64,000 bases of DNA from Microplitis mediator (GCF_029852145.1 NC_079977.1:16811948-16875947), one strand, 5' to 3'; positions 25,613 through 37,092 are shown, numbered from the stretch's first letter. Notes: generated from the letters alone by a model not told the origin. Numbers and translations: made by a program.

Positions 25613-25867
25613 TACCACATTATTACTATTATTACTATTACTATAAATATTTCTTTGATTAGAAGAATACACTCGTGAAAATTTTCTACAAAACGTCCTA
25701 TGTAAATTATCAATAGCATAAAAATAATAATTATTAATATTATTATTATTGTTATTATTTTTATTATAATTATTAAAAACACGATGACTCGTAGTCCTTT
25801 GATCGCGTTTCATGATAGCCTCCATTATTATAAAATTGTCTATTTCCACCGTATCCGTAACAGACAT
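11340..25867 (-). CDS. Five-exon gene for a membrane-anchored or secreted four-helix protein, cytokine-like
   Basis: Five exons, 25867-25480, 22184-21940, 14585-14436, 12354-12217 and 11555-11340, join to 1137 bases (378 residues plus stop) with intron phases 1, 0, 0, 0 and consensus splice sites throughout. Residues 1-129 are hydrophilic with two poly-Asn tracts; about 131-143 are strongly hydrophobic (LAGLLILFLIISV) after basic residues, giving either a type II anchor or an internal signal. The rest is three-cysteine (C168, C208, C310) and reads as four amphipathic helices: A about 184-215, B about 248-290, C about 292-320, D about 341-375. A-B and C-D linkers are long and B-C is short, as in long-chain four-helix cytokines. 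I do not recognise the gene by name, and the cytokine reading is inference. The start has a good context (ATAAAATGTCT). A different first exon may be used (37093-37114). Confidence 0.8.
12217..12354 (-). CDS. Exon 4 of the cytokine-like gene
   Basis: 46 codons between a TTCTAG acceptor and a GTAAGT donor, phase 0 on both sides. It reads IDDALINTYEYMQKFAVGLE then QIAWDQRENRLAFQ, followed by TQFEETEHKLRS: the second half of helix B, a short turn (DQREN) and most of helix C. Confidence 0.85.
12355..14435 (-). repeat. Intron 3, filled by a 22-base-unit array with 152-154-base higher-order repeat
   Basis: From about 12530 to 14110 the intron consists of CAGGAATCCCATAAGATTCTTA-like units of about 22 bases. 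From 13439 on, blocks recur at 152-154 bases: the landmark AATGCTCACAGGAATCCTAT is at 13439, 13591, 13743, 13897 and (with GAT) 14051. Each block contains seven subunits. The frame at 12697-12888 is a by-product of the array. Confidence 0.8.
14436..14585 (-). CDS. Exon 3 of the cytokine-like gene
   Basis: 50 codons between a TTTCTTACAG acceptor and a GTCAGT donor, phase 0 on both sides. It begins VKESFGLNMA (end of helix A), continues as a Ser/Trp/Pro-containing linker (STHSSWKSSRYDWLPGLQEI) and ends with a charged segment (GEDLSKEYLDKLEVRM) that starts helix B. It therefore carries the long A-B loop. Confidence 0.85.
15201..15934. mobile_element. GGAGTGAAT-rich element (family C), nested, copy 1
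   Basis: The ends CACTGTAAAAAATTC and GATTTTTTACAGTG are inverted and flanked by TA (15199-15200 and 15935-15936). The arms are built from GGAGTGAAT/ATTCACTCC repeats. The middle is a (CA)n-like tract (about 15483-15700). Copy 2, in the opposite orientation, is at 55742-56418. Confidence 0.85.
15483..15700 (-). repeat. (CA)n-like core of family C
   Basis: CACACGCACACATTTG-type repeats. Read on the minus strand they give a Cys/Val-rich frame (MCACVQMCACVQ); copy 2 gives the same on plus. The frame follows from the repeat and is not a gene. Confidence 0.8.
17473..20198. other. Intronic AT-rich DNA
   Basis: No gene on either strand. Frames at 18708-18965 and 19156-19350 have repeat-like (F, L, S-rich) or AT-driven composition and no splice context. 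Confidence 0.5.
20199..21880. mobile_element. Inverted-repeat element filled by a heptameric TTCTTGAAACAAGAA array
   Basis: The ends contain AAAAAAATTAACTTGG and its reverse complement (CCAAGTTAATTTTTTT). The interior is about 40 subunits of around 40 bases built on the palindrome TTCTTGAAACAAGAA. A landmark (GATCAATTGATCCACG) recurs at 21008, 21291 and 21574, exactly 283 bases apart, and each block contains seven subunits. Confidence 0.65.
21940..22184 (-). CDS. Exon 2 of the cytokine-like gene (hydrophobic segment and helix A)
   Basis: A TTTATTGCTAG acceptor (phase 1) and a GTAAGT donor (phase 0) bound 245 bases. After the junction Arg come LAGLLILFLIISVQG, a plausible signal or anchor, then KPTPSMAFHSRLYQSTPKW, INPCGEPAGNSDG (C168), and helix A from LTDEQLLATVVIQAKTALDH to AKLFCDKY (C208). 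An apparent start at 22191 is a TTG inside the intron and not a real start. Confidence 0.85.
22185..25479 (-). other. Intron 1 of the cytokine-like gene (3.3 kb)
   Basis: AT-rich, with long A/T runs at 23000-24170. Three less AT-rich, non-repetitive stretches (22430-22960, 24200-24480, 24720-24870) could be regulatory. The middle one contains TGACGTCA-like GTGACGTCAAG. No exon with a usable phase was found. Confidence 0.5.
25480..25867 (-). CDS. Exon 1 of the cytokine-like gene (Asn-rich N-terminus)
   Basis: ATG at 25867 in a favourable context, 129 codons plus one base, GTAAGT donor. It reads MSVTDTVEIDNFIIMEAIMK, then two Asn-rich tracts encoded by AAT/AAC microsatellites, a Cys-containing stretch (GNCVDCDPIRHNF) and basic residues (RFKKITRPTTWL) right before the hydrophobic segment of exon 2. 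The length of the Asn tracts is probably variable. The plus-strand frame at 25437-25646 is its shadow. Confidence 0.7.
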
Positions 25868-27011
25868 TTTATTGCAATCACAACCACTAATAATTGGTTA
25901 AACGAAAAAAAATTTATATAAATATATGTAAACTGTCATTTGACAGCTAATCCACAAACAAAAATAGTCTGCACAGAATCACAATCCGTTTAGCACTGGT
26001 TCCCGTACACGGCATGCACTGATTCTTATATGAGGGGGGGAGTAGAGGTAAAGGAAAGAGAGAAGACAAGTCTGAGTTTTAGAGTGGAGGAGGAAGGGTG
26101 TCCTGTAGTAGCGTCAAAGTTGAGGATTGGAGGAGGATATAGGCGGGAGTAAGATTTTTTTTCTTTTTTACAGGTACTTATATATATATAGAGGTCTGGG
26201 TACGGATGTTACACTAAATAATGTAATTTTACGGACAGTGTTTATATAGTAAAGCACGTGGTTCCTTAAAGTTTTGGAGTAGGAAATAACACCCTTATCC
26301 CCACTACCAACAAACAGAGCATGGGTAAATCCCTTCCCCGTAAAATTACTGGACAGTCAGAATCCCTCTCTACTTTTATTTTAATACTACATCGTGTCGT
26401 TCATCTGTAGACTCATTCATAACTCCCGACAAGAGGCCAACTACCCCCACTACTTGCCTACAAAGTCGTACGCCAATATAGTATACGTATATTCACCCCA
26501 CTACTGCAAGGTGATGAGTGTAGTTGAGGATAATACTAAACTTTTCCGATATAAAATAATGTCTTATTTTTAGATTTTTTTTATTCCTAAAGGATATACA
26601 TTTTTCCGTTATTAATGTCTCGCAGGAAGTTGAATTTATTTTTAAAAATGTTGACGTCAATATAAATAGACGGTATTAATTGTTATTATGATTATTGGTT
26701 TTTATGTTTTTTAGTGATTGTACAATTTATAATTGACGTTGTAAACCTCTTTTGCGGGACAATTATATTATTGCTCATGACAATAGATACTCAATGTTAA
26801 AAAAAATATGTATATATATACATATAATGTATTTTATATTTATATAAAACTTTCCGTCAGCTTTTAACCGCGCCCTATACAAATTTAAAGGTATTTTGTT
26901 TTTATTTCTCACTGACAATAATAAACAATATCTTTTGTTAACTTTAAATACTTCGTAATCAAATATTTAAATACTCTTGCTTATTTTTTTGTTACAATTT
27001 ATTATTACAAA
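25868..27011. other. Upstream region of the cytokine-like gene
   Basis: Less AT-rich up to about 26500, with pyrimidine-rich stretches on the minus strand, then AT-rich. Probably contains the promoter of exon 1. No coding frame. Confidence 0.4.
26016..26022 (-). promoter_or_regulatory. Candidate initiator for exon 1
   Basis: TCAGTGC on the minus strand, matching the arthropod initiator (TCAGTY), about 150 bases upstream of the exon 1 ATG. There is no TATA box at the right distance. Weak support on its own. Confidence 0.25.
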
Positions 27012-27025
27012 ATAATAATAATAAC

Positions 27026-27120
<95 letters not shown>
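27012..27120 (+). repeat. (AAT)n microsatellite, over 100 bases
   Basis: Nearly perfect AAT triplets. They produce long poly-Tyr and poly-Leu frames on the minus strand (26967-27221 and 26992-27246), which are artefacts. Confidence 0.95.
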
Positions 27121-27122
<2 letters not shown>

Positions 27123-27181
27123 GTAGTTTCCCCATAAAAAATTTATAGAAATATAAAAAAAAAATACATAAATATATATAC

Positions 27182-28985
27182 ACTGAGAGAAAAAAATGGT
27201 TTTCTGAACGATAAAAAACATAGTTGAATGAGATCTCCACTATCAACTGCAGTTTCGTTAACTAATATATGATACTAGTTAACAGTAACAGAAAAGTATA
27301 GTTAAGCCCGTACAAGAAATGATAGATCTGCGATAGATTGGTGCACACAAAAAAAGGAATTTTTGGGTCAAGAAGAAAATCGTTTCCAAAAATAAATTCT
27401 TAAATTAAAATATCCTCTTTTCTTGTTTGAAAAAATTTTCTCTTGGTAAAAAAATTTTTTTTTTTTAATTAGAGTATATAAAGCTCTTCAATAAAGAAAT
27501 TCAATTTTGATTTAAAAATATAAATTTTTGCTTTAAATGTTTTTAGTTTCTCCGAACAAGAAAACAACTTGGTTGGCTCAAGAAAATTTAGCTCTTGGTT
27601 TTAGAAGATACCAACTCATTCTAAAAACATCGTTCTCTCGAATGTAGTCGATATCGATTCATTTCGATACATCGAGTTTTTAAACGGAGGCACATTTAAC
27701 TTACTCCAAGTAAAAATTAATTTATTTAAAGATTTGATAACATTTAGTTCAAAATAAATGTAGACTTTATCTGAAAACAATTAATTTTAGATTAAAAAAA
27801 TAAAAAACTCATTTTAAAACTAAATTATACATTAACGTAAAATAAAAAATACTTTTATTTTAAAATACAATAATTCAGTTCAATTTTAAATTAATTGTTT
27901 TTATTAAAAATTCAATTTTCAGAGTATATACAATTAATCATCAAAATATATTTTGATTCTTTATTACAATAAAAATTTTTTTTTTTGTTACAAAAATAAA
28001 TGAAAGGTTAGGTTATTTATCCTGGCTCCATCGACAACATCAACTGCATGATATATACCACACTAAAAAGGAAACAATTTTATATAAATTTAGGATCAGA
28101 AATGATAACAAACTTGAGTATCTGATATGATTAAAAACAGCATAAATAATAATTAACTTACTTTTTTGTGATTGAAACGACACCATTTAACTTAACGTGA
28201 ATCAGGAAAAACACCAGATATAATGACTAATAACTACAATAACTTACATTTTTACCGAACACTTCAATTCAAAACAATTTATGTATATGAATTAGTTAAT
28301 TGTATAATTAATAAACTAATACTATTAGAATATTGGTGTGTAATATACATATAATTGCACATATGCGGCGCCAGCGCTGAACAGACTCGTTTCATTTTTT
28401 TGGGATCTTCGGGCGTCTACGTGCATACACAAAGTAGTGTCCGAAGTAGAGAAGCTGCATAGACTCGAGTGCTCCTGTTATCCGAATGCTGCTATGGAAA
28501 AAAACCAAGAGCTTGATTTTCTTGACTTGAATTTTTTTTATTTTTGTTTCAAGCAATAGCCACTAGTTGGTTTAAGAAATCTGACTCCTTACGTAGAGAA
28601 GTTAAATTTCATAGAATAAAATATTCAATATACATGAATGAAGAAATTCAAAATATTAATTCAAAAAACAATTTACTTTCTTTAAATATTTTTTCTTTTT
28701 GAACTAAAATCATATATTTTTAACTTAAAACTTTAACCCATTTGGGTCGAAAACATAACTTTTTGAATCAAAATAATCAAAATTAAGAGAAAATTTTCTT
28801 CAACCAAGATTTATTCCATTTTCCTAAATATTCTCTTGACTCAAGATAATTCTCTTTGAACCAAGATAACCTTTCGATCAGTGTGGTAGATCTAATATCC
28901 GAGATCAATGAAAAGTCTACCATCGATCTGTGATAGATCTATGAGAGGTCTATGGTCAGCTTCTCTGGGGAGACAACTGTATTTT
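27182..28985. mobile_element. Decayed GATCTG-rich element with a nested CACACAAAA-ended insertion
   Basis: The outer part carries GATAGATCTGCGATAGAT and GTAGATCT motifs on both sides of an inner block running from CACACAAAAAAAGGAATTT (27346) to GATCAGTGTG (about 28883). The inner block carries TTTTCTTG/CAAGAAAA motifs like those of the element at 38842. It also holds a non-repetitive, less AT-rich stretch (28365-28500). Boundaries are approximate. Confidence 0.4.
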
Positions 28986-29946
28986 TTTATTTTTAATAAA
29001 CTGAAAGGATGATGATAGTATAATTTAATTTGATTAAAATATTCCGGTGAATTTTCATAAAAAAATAGGTTATTTCAAATAACGATCCCATAATTGAACT
29101 GTTTATAGAGACATAAATCAACCGCGAATCTGATACAACTTTCTGATGGATCAGTTCCAAAGGCATGAGGGCGTATAAAATTTTGCTTTGTCAAATTAGC
29201 CTATTTACATCTAGAAAAATTAATATTGAAAATTTTCTCTCTTTATTTGAAGTTTTTTTTTTACGTAAAAAAGATTGAACAAAAAGTTTTCAGAAAAAAA
29301 AGTTTTTTATATTTTTTATAAGTCGATAGATTTTTATTGGGACGTTTTTGCAAACATTTCGTTTTTTTATTTATTTCTATAATTAAGTATAAATACAAAT
29401 TTTTTTTTGTTGTAAAATTTTTTTAGACGCCCGATCTCAGAAATCACAACAGCGAAAACATGAGTGAGATCAGTGTTTGTAAATTTTTAAATAAAAAACC
29501 ATTGTCGGATCAAAAACAAATATTTTTTTTTACGTGCTAAGGATTATCGGGTACCTGAAAAGAATATGACGATCTTTATGCCTTAATAGCACCTGCAACG
29601 CGATACTTTTAACTGATATTTGTTAGATCAACCACAAATCTAAGGTAGCTTAAAGAGACCAACGATTGATGTTTATGACTAATTTCTACCAGATCCACCA
29701 TAGATATATGACAGCTTTCTGGTAGATCTGTGGTGTGATTACCACAGATCTTTATAGCAAATCTACCATAGATCTGTGATAGCTTTCTGATGGATCTGTG
29801 GGAAATTTACCACAGATCTATCAAAAAGCAATCGTAGATCTATGGTAGATTTGCTGAAGATCGGTGGTGATCATACCACAGATCTGCCAGAATGCTGTAA
29901 TAGACCTTCTGTGGATCTACTGAAGACCGCTGGTAAATATATACCT
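28986..29946. repeat. AT-rich DNA ending in a GATCTGTGG/CCACAGATC array
   Basis: 29630-29935 repeats CCACAGATCTATCA- and GATCTGTGGTA-like palindromic units, related to those at 28890-28985. No gene. Confidence 0.5.
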
Positions 29947-30403
29947 CTTTTTTCTGGCCTTGCAACAATTTTTACGTCAAATTTGATATTTTTTTCTGAA
30001 AGCTGAGAATTTTTTACAAAAAATATGTCATTTTGGCGACGATATTATTTTTTGTTTGAACATAAATAAATTATAAAATAACAATAATAAATTTTATTAT
30101 TGTTTTTAAAAGGTAAAATATTTTCTTAGGCATTTTTCAAGTTTCTATATTTGAGTTTATCGCCAAAAAATGCACATAACATACTCAATTGTACATCTAA
30201 AGAGTGCTGCTGTTTTACTGTAAGTTATACTTTTTAAAGACCCGGTCTTTACTGATGCGTCTACAGATTAATTCATAAAAATAAAATTTTACGTTCAAAC
30301 AATAAATATCTCTATCACCAAAATAACATATTTTTTGTACAAAATTCTCATCTTTCAGAAAAAAATATCAAATTTGAAAATAATTGTCGCAAGGCCAGAA
30401 AAA
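29947..30403. repeat. Inverted repeat with about 90-base arms
   Basis: Arms run from TTTCTGGCCTTGCAACAATT to ATGTCATTTTGGCG and from CACCAAAATAACATA to TTGTCGCAAGGCCAGAAA. They share AATTTGATATTTTTTTCTGA and its complement. A decayed foldback element is the simplest reading. Confidence 0.6.
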
Positions 30404-31026
30404 TCACTTTTTTCACTTTAATCAAAGTTTTGAGGGTCTTCCATTACTTATAATCAAAAATGTATATTTTTATCGAAAAGCTGAAAATTTTTTACAAAAA
30501 CAGTGCAATGCTTGTATTTTTATAGAAAACGTTTTTACTCTAGCAAATAATGAATGAAAAATTTAAAAAAGTAATAAATAATAAAAATAAAATAAAATTT
30601 AAAAATATTAATACTTAATATTAAGAGCTCAAATCTTCATGGAATTTTTATTCTGATGTAGAGAATCACTCCACAAAATTTGAACAAAATCCGCGGGGGT
30701 CACACTCCAAAAAAAGTTTTATTTGGTGGAATGACTCTTATACATAACATTGTTATGCATGGCGAAGATTAGATATGTATGTATAAGCATTGATTTATTT
30801 TATTTGAATACTAATGTTGAGAATTTTCCTCGATTTATATAATCTTATATTTTATTTCTAACAAATGACAAAGAAATATTTTCAGCTTTACTTCTGCGTA
30901 GATTTATAGGAAAAATTACACAACAAAAATTTTATGTCTAATGGGTTAATTTGCGACTGTTGTACATATAAATTATGAATAGATATATTTGTTTATTTAA
31001 TTTATCATAAGTATATATATACATTA

Positions 31027-31260
31027 GGGTGCGCCAAAAAAAAGAACTAATTTTTTTTCTTTCGTTACCGTGAAAATATCGTTAAGGATGAGAAAAAAAA
31101 AATTCTGGTAAAGTTTGAGCTCTTAATTAATATTAGGAGGTAGCGCTTCGTGATTTTTGATTTCCCATTTAAATAACATGGAAAAAAAAAATTTTTTTAG
31201 TTTGGAATTTTGTACCTCGGCAGTGGCTCATTGTACGAATAAGCCCAGCATACATTTTTA
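31027..31260. repeat. AGGGTGCGCCAAAA-type repeat, copy 1
   Basis: TTAGGGTGCGCC at the left and a conserved GATTTCCCATTTAAATAACA segment; a second copy is at about 35730-35910 (CTAGGGTGCGTC ... AATTTCCCATTCAAATAACA). Ends are not defined. Confidence 0.45.
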
Positions 31261-31315
31261 TAGGGAATTCATCGCTCTACAGAAAAAGTCTCTTATCATT
31301 TTTCGATAAACTCAT

Positions 31316-31722
31316 ACAGGAGCTGCCAGAGTTGAACAATGGGCCCCTACTTGGCCCAGCACTGGGGAACCTAGCTTTGGCACACCTATATTGGCCCAGG
31401 CTTGGGCCAGGACTGGGTAACTTAGCCTTGGCCATCCAATGGCAAGCCAGACTTGGGCCAAGACTGGGTAACCTGGCCTTGGCCATCCAATGGCAAGCCA
31501 GGCTTGGGCCAGGACTGGGTAACCTAGCCTTGGCCGTTACAATGATTACCCGGGCTTGAGCCAATACTGGGTAACCTAGCCTTGGCCGTCCGATGGCAAC
31601 CAGGCTTGGCCCGAGATTATCATTCCAGGCTTCTACCAAGGCTGGGCCAAGACTGGCTTACAAGCCTGGCCCAAGGTTTTACAAAGTTGGGCCAAGCCTG
31701 GGCCCGTGGTACTTTCCTCTCT
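31316..31722. repeat. GC-rich TTGGGCCAAGACTGGGTAACC repeat element, short copy
   Basis: Tandem units of about 60 bases built on CTTGGGCCAGGACTGGGTAA and CCTTGGCCATCCAATGGCAA. Both ends contain GGGCCC (GGGCCCCTACTTGGCCCA ... TGGGCCAAGCCTGGGCCC), roughly inverted. Frames on both strands (LGPGLGNLALA on plus; LPSPGPSLACHW on minus) come from the repeat. A longer copy is at 61882-62661. Confidence 0.7.
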
Positions 31723-31759
31723 GGGAATCCATCTGCTCAAAAGTTATTGGAACTCGAAG

Positions 31760-33773
31760 TCAAGAAAGAATAAATTTCGAGATCTTTTTACTTTTTTGGC
31801 GAAACTATCAAACTTATCATAAAATGTAATTAATACTTTTTTGTAGACAATTTTATTTCCTACAAATTATTGTTGACAAATTTTTTTCAAATTCTGCTTT
31901 GTTTTCTAGTGATTTCTATTTTAATGCCAAACTCTTAAAATCGATCGGAACCCTATTTTTATAGTCCAACTTCCATAGACCTCACATACTAATTTTCCAA
32001 ACTTAACTTTTTCATTTAGAAATAAATGAAAAAAATAATCTTCAAGATATCGTAGCCGTGTCTTATGGTAAATCTGACGCCTACGTATATTTTCAAAAGT
32101 AAATTGCTAGTTGGCTTATAATGAACAAATATATTAAAATAGTATAGCCTAAACTATTAAGTAGATACTAACTAGCAGACAAGCAGACGCCATCAGTTAA
32201 TTATAGTCTTAATTTTTATTTTACCGGCACAAACCTGCTAGACCGGGTACTTCCCTATCAAATATTAAGATAACTATTATTATGATTTGATAATGCTGTT
32301 ATTGCCGTACGTGCTGTAATTAAAGTAAAATTATCTTAAGTATCGTATTAATTACTATTGCACCATTTAATTCAATGTGACATAATGGACTAATAGACAG
32401 TTTATTTATTTTGGTAAATGATGACAAGCGCCTGGGGCGGGTTATAAAATAAAATAAAAAATTTGATGAATAATTTCTTTCACTTTTTCTCTTACTATCG
32501 ATCTCTCTTCGGATAAAACGTCATACATATAAAATCTCACGTGGGTCAGACTGAAATTCCCGGCGAAAGTATTCCTTATACTTAGTCATGATTATTTTTA
32601 AGTCAGTGACTTGTTACACCATATGACGAAAATTATGTGTAACAAGTGAATTTTTTTTTTTTTTTCATTCAAATTTATCCTAGTGAATTTGATCATATTA
32701 TTTTGTATACTTAAAATAAAAATATATGAATTGTCAGATAAACAGTCGTTTCAAGGTGATTACAAAGGATTAATCTGTTCAAGAAGTTGACTAAAAAAGT
32801 TGATTTTTAACGAAGATTAGATGGTATGAGACTGAGGATTATTGTCTAGTCTGTACAATGGGACACATGGGCTCAAGTGTGGGAAATTTTCAGTTGTCTA
32901 TCACCTAATTAAAAAAATTGCATATTTTTAAAAATGGAATGTTTACTTAAGGTAAGAGGCCCAGTTTCTGACCTTTCTAAACTGCCGGTTGGGGTTATAC
33001 TGTAATAATTAATGAAAGATTTAATTTAATGAGAAAAATAATAATTCTATCGACTAGTTTATGATTTGTCAAGTAAAGGCATGCGCGTAAAATAATTTTT
33101 TGGATTGAATTAATAATTTAAATTGACATTTCAAAAATTGACATTCAGAGACTTAGTTTCTGACCCTCAGAATTTTTCAGGCCGCAGTTTCTGAGCCTCA
33201 CAGTGGCCTAGTTTCTGACCCTCAAATTACACAAACCATGATTAGGTTATGAAGTACTTAGCAAGTTTCAATAAACCAAAACTATTATTCAGATAAATAA
33301 ATTAAATATTTATTGTAACAAAAACATAATTTTTCAATATTTAAAATATAATTAATTGAAGTCACTTCAGCTAGCTCCTGTTCTCATTATTTTTTATCGT
33401 AGCTCGTTGTCTTTTTTTTTAAACTCTTGAATAAAAAAACCATAAAAAAACTAATTTTGTCATAATAAAAATATTATTCAACTAAAAGAGTCATAACAAT
33501 TTAATTACTATCAAAATTGACATTATTTTTACAATAATTTTATCACTCCAAGAATATGTACTTTCAAGATCTAATTATGATCTTTTATTTTTAAAAATGA
33601 ATATTAAATGTTAATTTATCACTGCATTATGAATATTAGTAGAAAATAATTTGAAAAAATTATAAATATTGCTATTTTTGCATTTTATAGACATGTAATT
33701 AAACAGATAACCTCGCTCAAAGTGCTATAATTTTAGGGTCAACAACTCCACCATTCCTTTAAAATTGAGCCTA
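31760..33773. other. AT-rich intergenic DNA with a GGTCAGAAACTAGG repeat
   Basis: No gene supported. At 32950-33230 the motif CAGTTTCTGACC/CTAGTTTCTGACCCTCA occurs several times, the remains of a short repeat element. 32180-32600 is non-repetitive and unassigned. Confidence 0.45.
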
Positions 33774-34739
33774 CACGGAAAGAAAATTATGGGAAGTTTT
33801 CCTATGCATTACGGGAATGGTTCCCATAATGGTATGGGAATAGTACCTATACTACTATAGGAATGGTTCCCATATATTATGGGAACCATCCCCATAATAG
33901 TATGAGAATAGTTCCCATACCATTATGAGAATGGTTCCCATAATGATATGGGAGTGGTTCCTATATTGGTATAGGAACTATTCCTATAATATTATGGGAA
34001 CTATTCCCATAATGTTATGGGAACCATCCCTATAATATCATAAAATTTTTTTTTTGCACAATAGTGTAGAAATTTCCCAAAATTTGAATTTTCTTGAATG
34101 TTTTGTGCTGACAAAAAATTCTTGTTAAAAATTTTAATGTTTTTTTGCCAAATACGATTTTTTTTTTAATGTTTGAATTTTTGTTTTTATGTTTAATAAT
34201 ATTTCTGTGTATTGTAGAAGTGATTACCACACTTCTTTAAATTAATTTTTTCATGATAATATGGGAACCATTCCCATAATATTATGGGAATGGTTCCTAT
34301 AATAGTATGGGAACTATTCCCATAATGGTATACGAACCATTCCAATTGCATTATGGGAATCATTCCCATAATATTATAGGAATAGTTCTTATACTATTAT
34401 AGGAACCATTCCCATAATATTATGGAAATGGTTACTATAATTTATGGGAATGGTTCCTATAAATTATAGGAACCATTCCTATAAATTATAGGAATGATTC
34501 CCATAATATTATAGAAAGTATTCCTATAAATTATAGGATCCATTCCTATAATTATAGGAACCATTCCTATAGTGTTATGGGTATCATTCCCATAATTATA
34601 GGAACTATTCCTATAATTATGGGAAACATTCCTATAATTATAGGAACCGCTCCCATAATTTATGATCGTAATTCCTATGATGGTATAGGAAAAAATTTCA
34701 CAGAATTATGGCAACCGCTGCCATAATTTTCTTTCCGTG
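33774..34739. mobile_element. MITE-like palindrome-ladder element, copy 2 (family A)
   Basis: CACGGAAAGAAAATTATGGG to ATAATTTTCTTTCCGTG, flanked by TA (33772-33773 and 34740-34741). Collinear with copy 1, including the non-palindromic core. The minus-strand frame in the core (34030-34230) is frameshifted relative to copy 1. Confidence 0.9.
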
Positions 34740-37086
34740 TAGTTATTGAGCCTCAAATTTCAACAATAAAACTCATTTTAATATGTTGTATAAATTTGTT
34801 AAAATAAATTTCAATTAAATATTGATCTATCCATCTATTTTTAGTTAAATTTTTTTACTTACATGATAATTAGAGCACAGATTCAATTATCGTACCTCCT
34901 AACGTAAACTGTTTAGACTCTACTTAAAAAAATGGCTTCCTTAGCCACTTATGGTTAAAATATTTGTTTTTATTCAGTTAATATTTTCTATGTTTTTTAA
35001 GTTGCCATTAATTAGGCTCAGAATAAATTACAATAAATTAAGAGAAAATTGATTTTCTTTTTAAAGCTATAGTTTTTTAAAATCACAACAAAACTGTTTT
35101 TTCATGACTTTAATTTGTAAGTATTTAGAAAAAAATTGCCATTAATTAATTTCGAATTTTATGATTGAAAAAAAAAAAAATAAAATAAACCTCGAAAAGT
35201 AGGTTTTTTTTGAATAACTTAAAATTTATTCGAGATTAAGAGCTGAAATTTTGACTGATTTTTTTTTTATTTGGTATCAAATCAACCCCCGAATTGCCGA
35301 TAGAAAAATCCGTGCGGGCCGATAATTCAGCTTTCTTATCCGGCTATGTCCTTTACAATTCCATTTATTATTTTCACAATAATGATAAAAAAATGAGAAA
35401 ATAAAAAATCCAATAAAAACATTTCCTTGTATTTATTGAGTGGGTAAAATAAATTAGTAGAATAATTTTTAAGTGGTGACTAGTATTATACGCTGAATGC
35501 TCTCGAATTGTTGTAAAAATGTGTAGCGTCTATTAGTACATGTATGAGTCAACGGTATATTATTATTTTCACTGGAAAACATGATACTTTTCTGACTAAA
35601 CTATTGAACGAAAAAAGTCAAGGTTTATATAGACAAAATGGGTCAATATGATAGACGAAAAACTTCTGAAGAAATTTCGTTTCTTGAAATTAATAAATTA
35701 AAAGTATTAATTAATTATTATGTACACTAGGGTGCGTCATTTCAGAGCAACTTTTTTTTTTCAAGTGCATGCGGAAAAAATTAGAGTTCAACACAAAAAA
35801 AATTTTTTGAGCAAGAAAAAAAATTCTATGTCGATTACAGACCTAGCTCATTGAAAAATTTAATTTCCCATTCAAATAACACGGGAAAATATTTTTTTAA
35901 GCTGTGAGTGCTTTTAACTCGTTAACATATCAATAGATCGATTAAACTAATACATGACCATAAGTAGCCATTCATTGGCCAGCTATCGGCGGCGTCGTAT
36001 GACTGTCGTTTCTTTTACGGGAAGTCATATTCTGATATGAAACCAGTAATGCCATAACTTATGCATTAAAAAATTTCATTAAAAACTCACTTCGAATTGA
36101 CTACGCTATCGTGATAAAAAATTAAACGGCTGCTGGTAACCAGGTTTGGGCCATTTCTAATTGACAATGCTTGGCCGAGCGACGGCAGTCAGACATCAGC
36201 CGCTCTACGGCATTTTTTCCATTAACAGCGACTTTGTATGGGCTAGACCCGAGATCAAATTCTCCGGGATACCGGAGCTTAAAGTTCGGATTTTAATAAA
36301 AATGCTAAATATTCTTGGCAATTAAATGAATAATTAATTTCACTTAAATTAAATTTATTCTATTGTGGTTTTGAAAACATTTTTTTTGTATATAATTATT
36401 TTATAAAAAATATTCAAACAAAGTTCAATGAACGTAATTAAAAAAAAAAAAAAATAAGGAAACAATTTTGTAAAAATGTAATGAAAAATTGTCGGCATTA
36501 TTGAAAAGGTTCGTTGTACTTCATTGCGTATGTAAGTGTAACCGGTTGTCTTTGGTAGTATTGAGAATTTGAAAAGTTAATATATATATATATCTATATA
36601 TATTGGTATAGAAACGGGATTGGTACGACAAAAGGAGTTACAGAAAAACGGCATTTAAAATCGACTTTAAAAGCAAACTCTAAAGTGGAAAAGGCGGGTG
36701 CAATTTTTGGTGGTAATTATATCGATTCGTGTGGTCCAACAAATCTTATTCCTCAGTCATCTTTACTTGACGAGATGAACATAAGAAACGGATAGAGACA
36801 TCGGGCCACATTCCGAAGTACGTAAAGGCACGCGGGCAAACAAAGATACCAACATTGATCTCTTTTCTGCTTAACATTTTACCCAGTCCATGGACCACCC
36901 AGTATATATTACTTTGTCTCATGCTTTACTTTAGCCATCCCTGTGCAATACACAATAGCTATTACACCAACACAAAATTTTAAAATAAATAATAAATAAT
37001 TACAAGCTTCATAACAATTGAACTCTGATATATATCAAATTTAACCTAGATTTTTTTTTACGAAAATTAAAAATGTTTTTTTTTAA
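34740..37086. other. AT-rich DNA with an unassigned non-repetitive block
   Basis: No gene is supported. At 36590-36797 a plus-strand frame of about 69 codons stays open (containing GTTKGVTEKRH and NYIDSCGPTNLIPQ) after a GGTATAG that could be an acceptor, but there is no donor or start. It is less AT-rich than its surroundings and may be regulatory or a decayed exon. Confidence 0.35.
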
Positions 37087-37092
37087 ACTCAC

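Noticed and set aside
26967..27246. Poly-Tyr and poly-Leu frames on the minus strand
   Set aside because: Direct products of the (AAT)n microsatellite.
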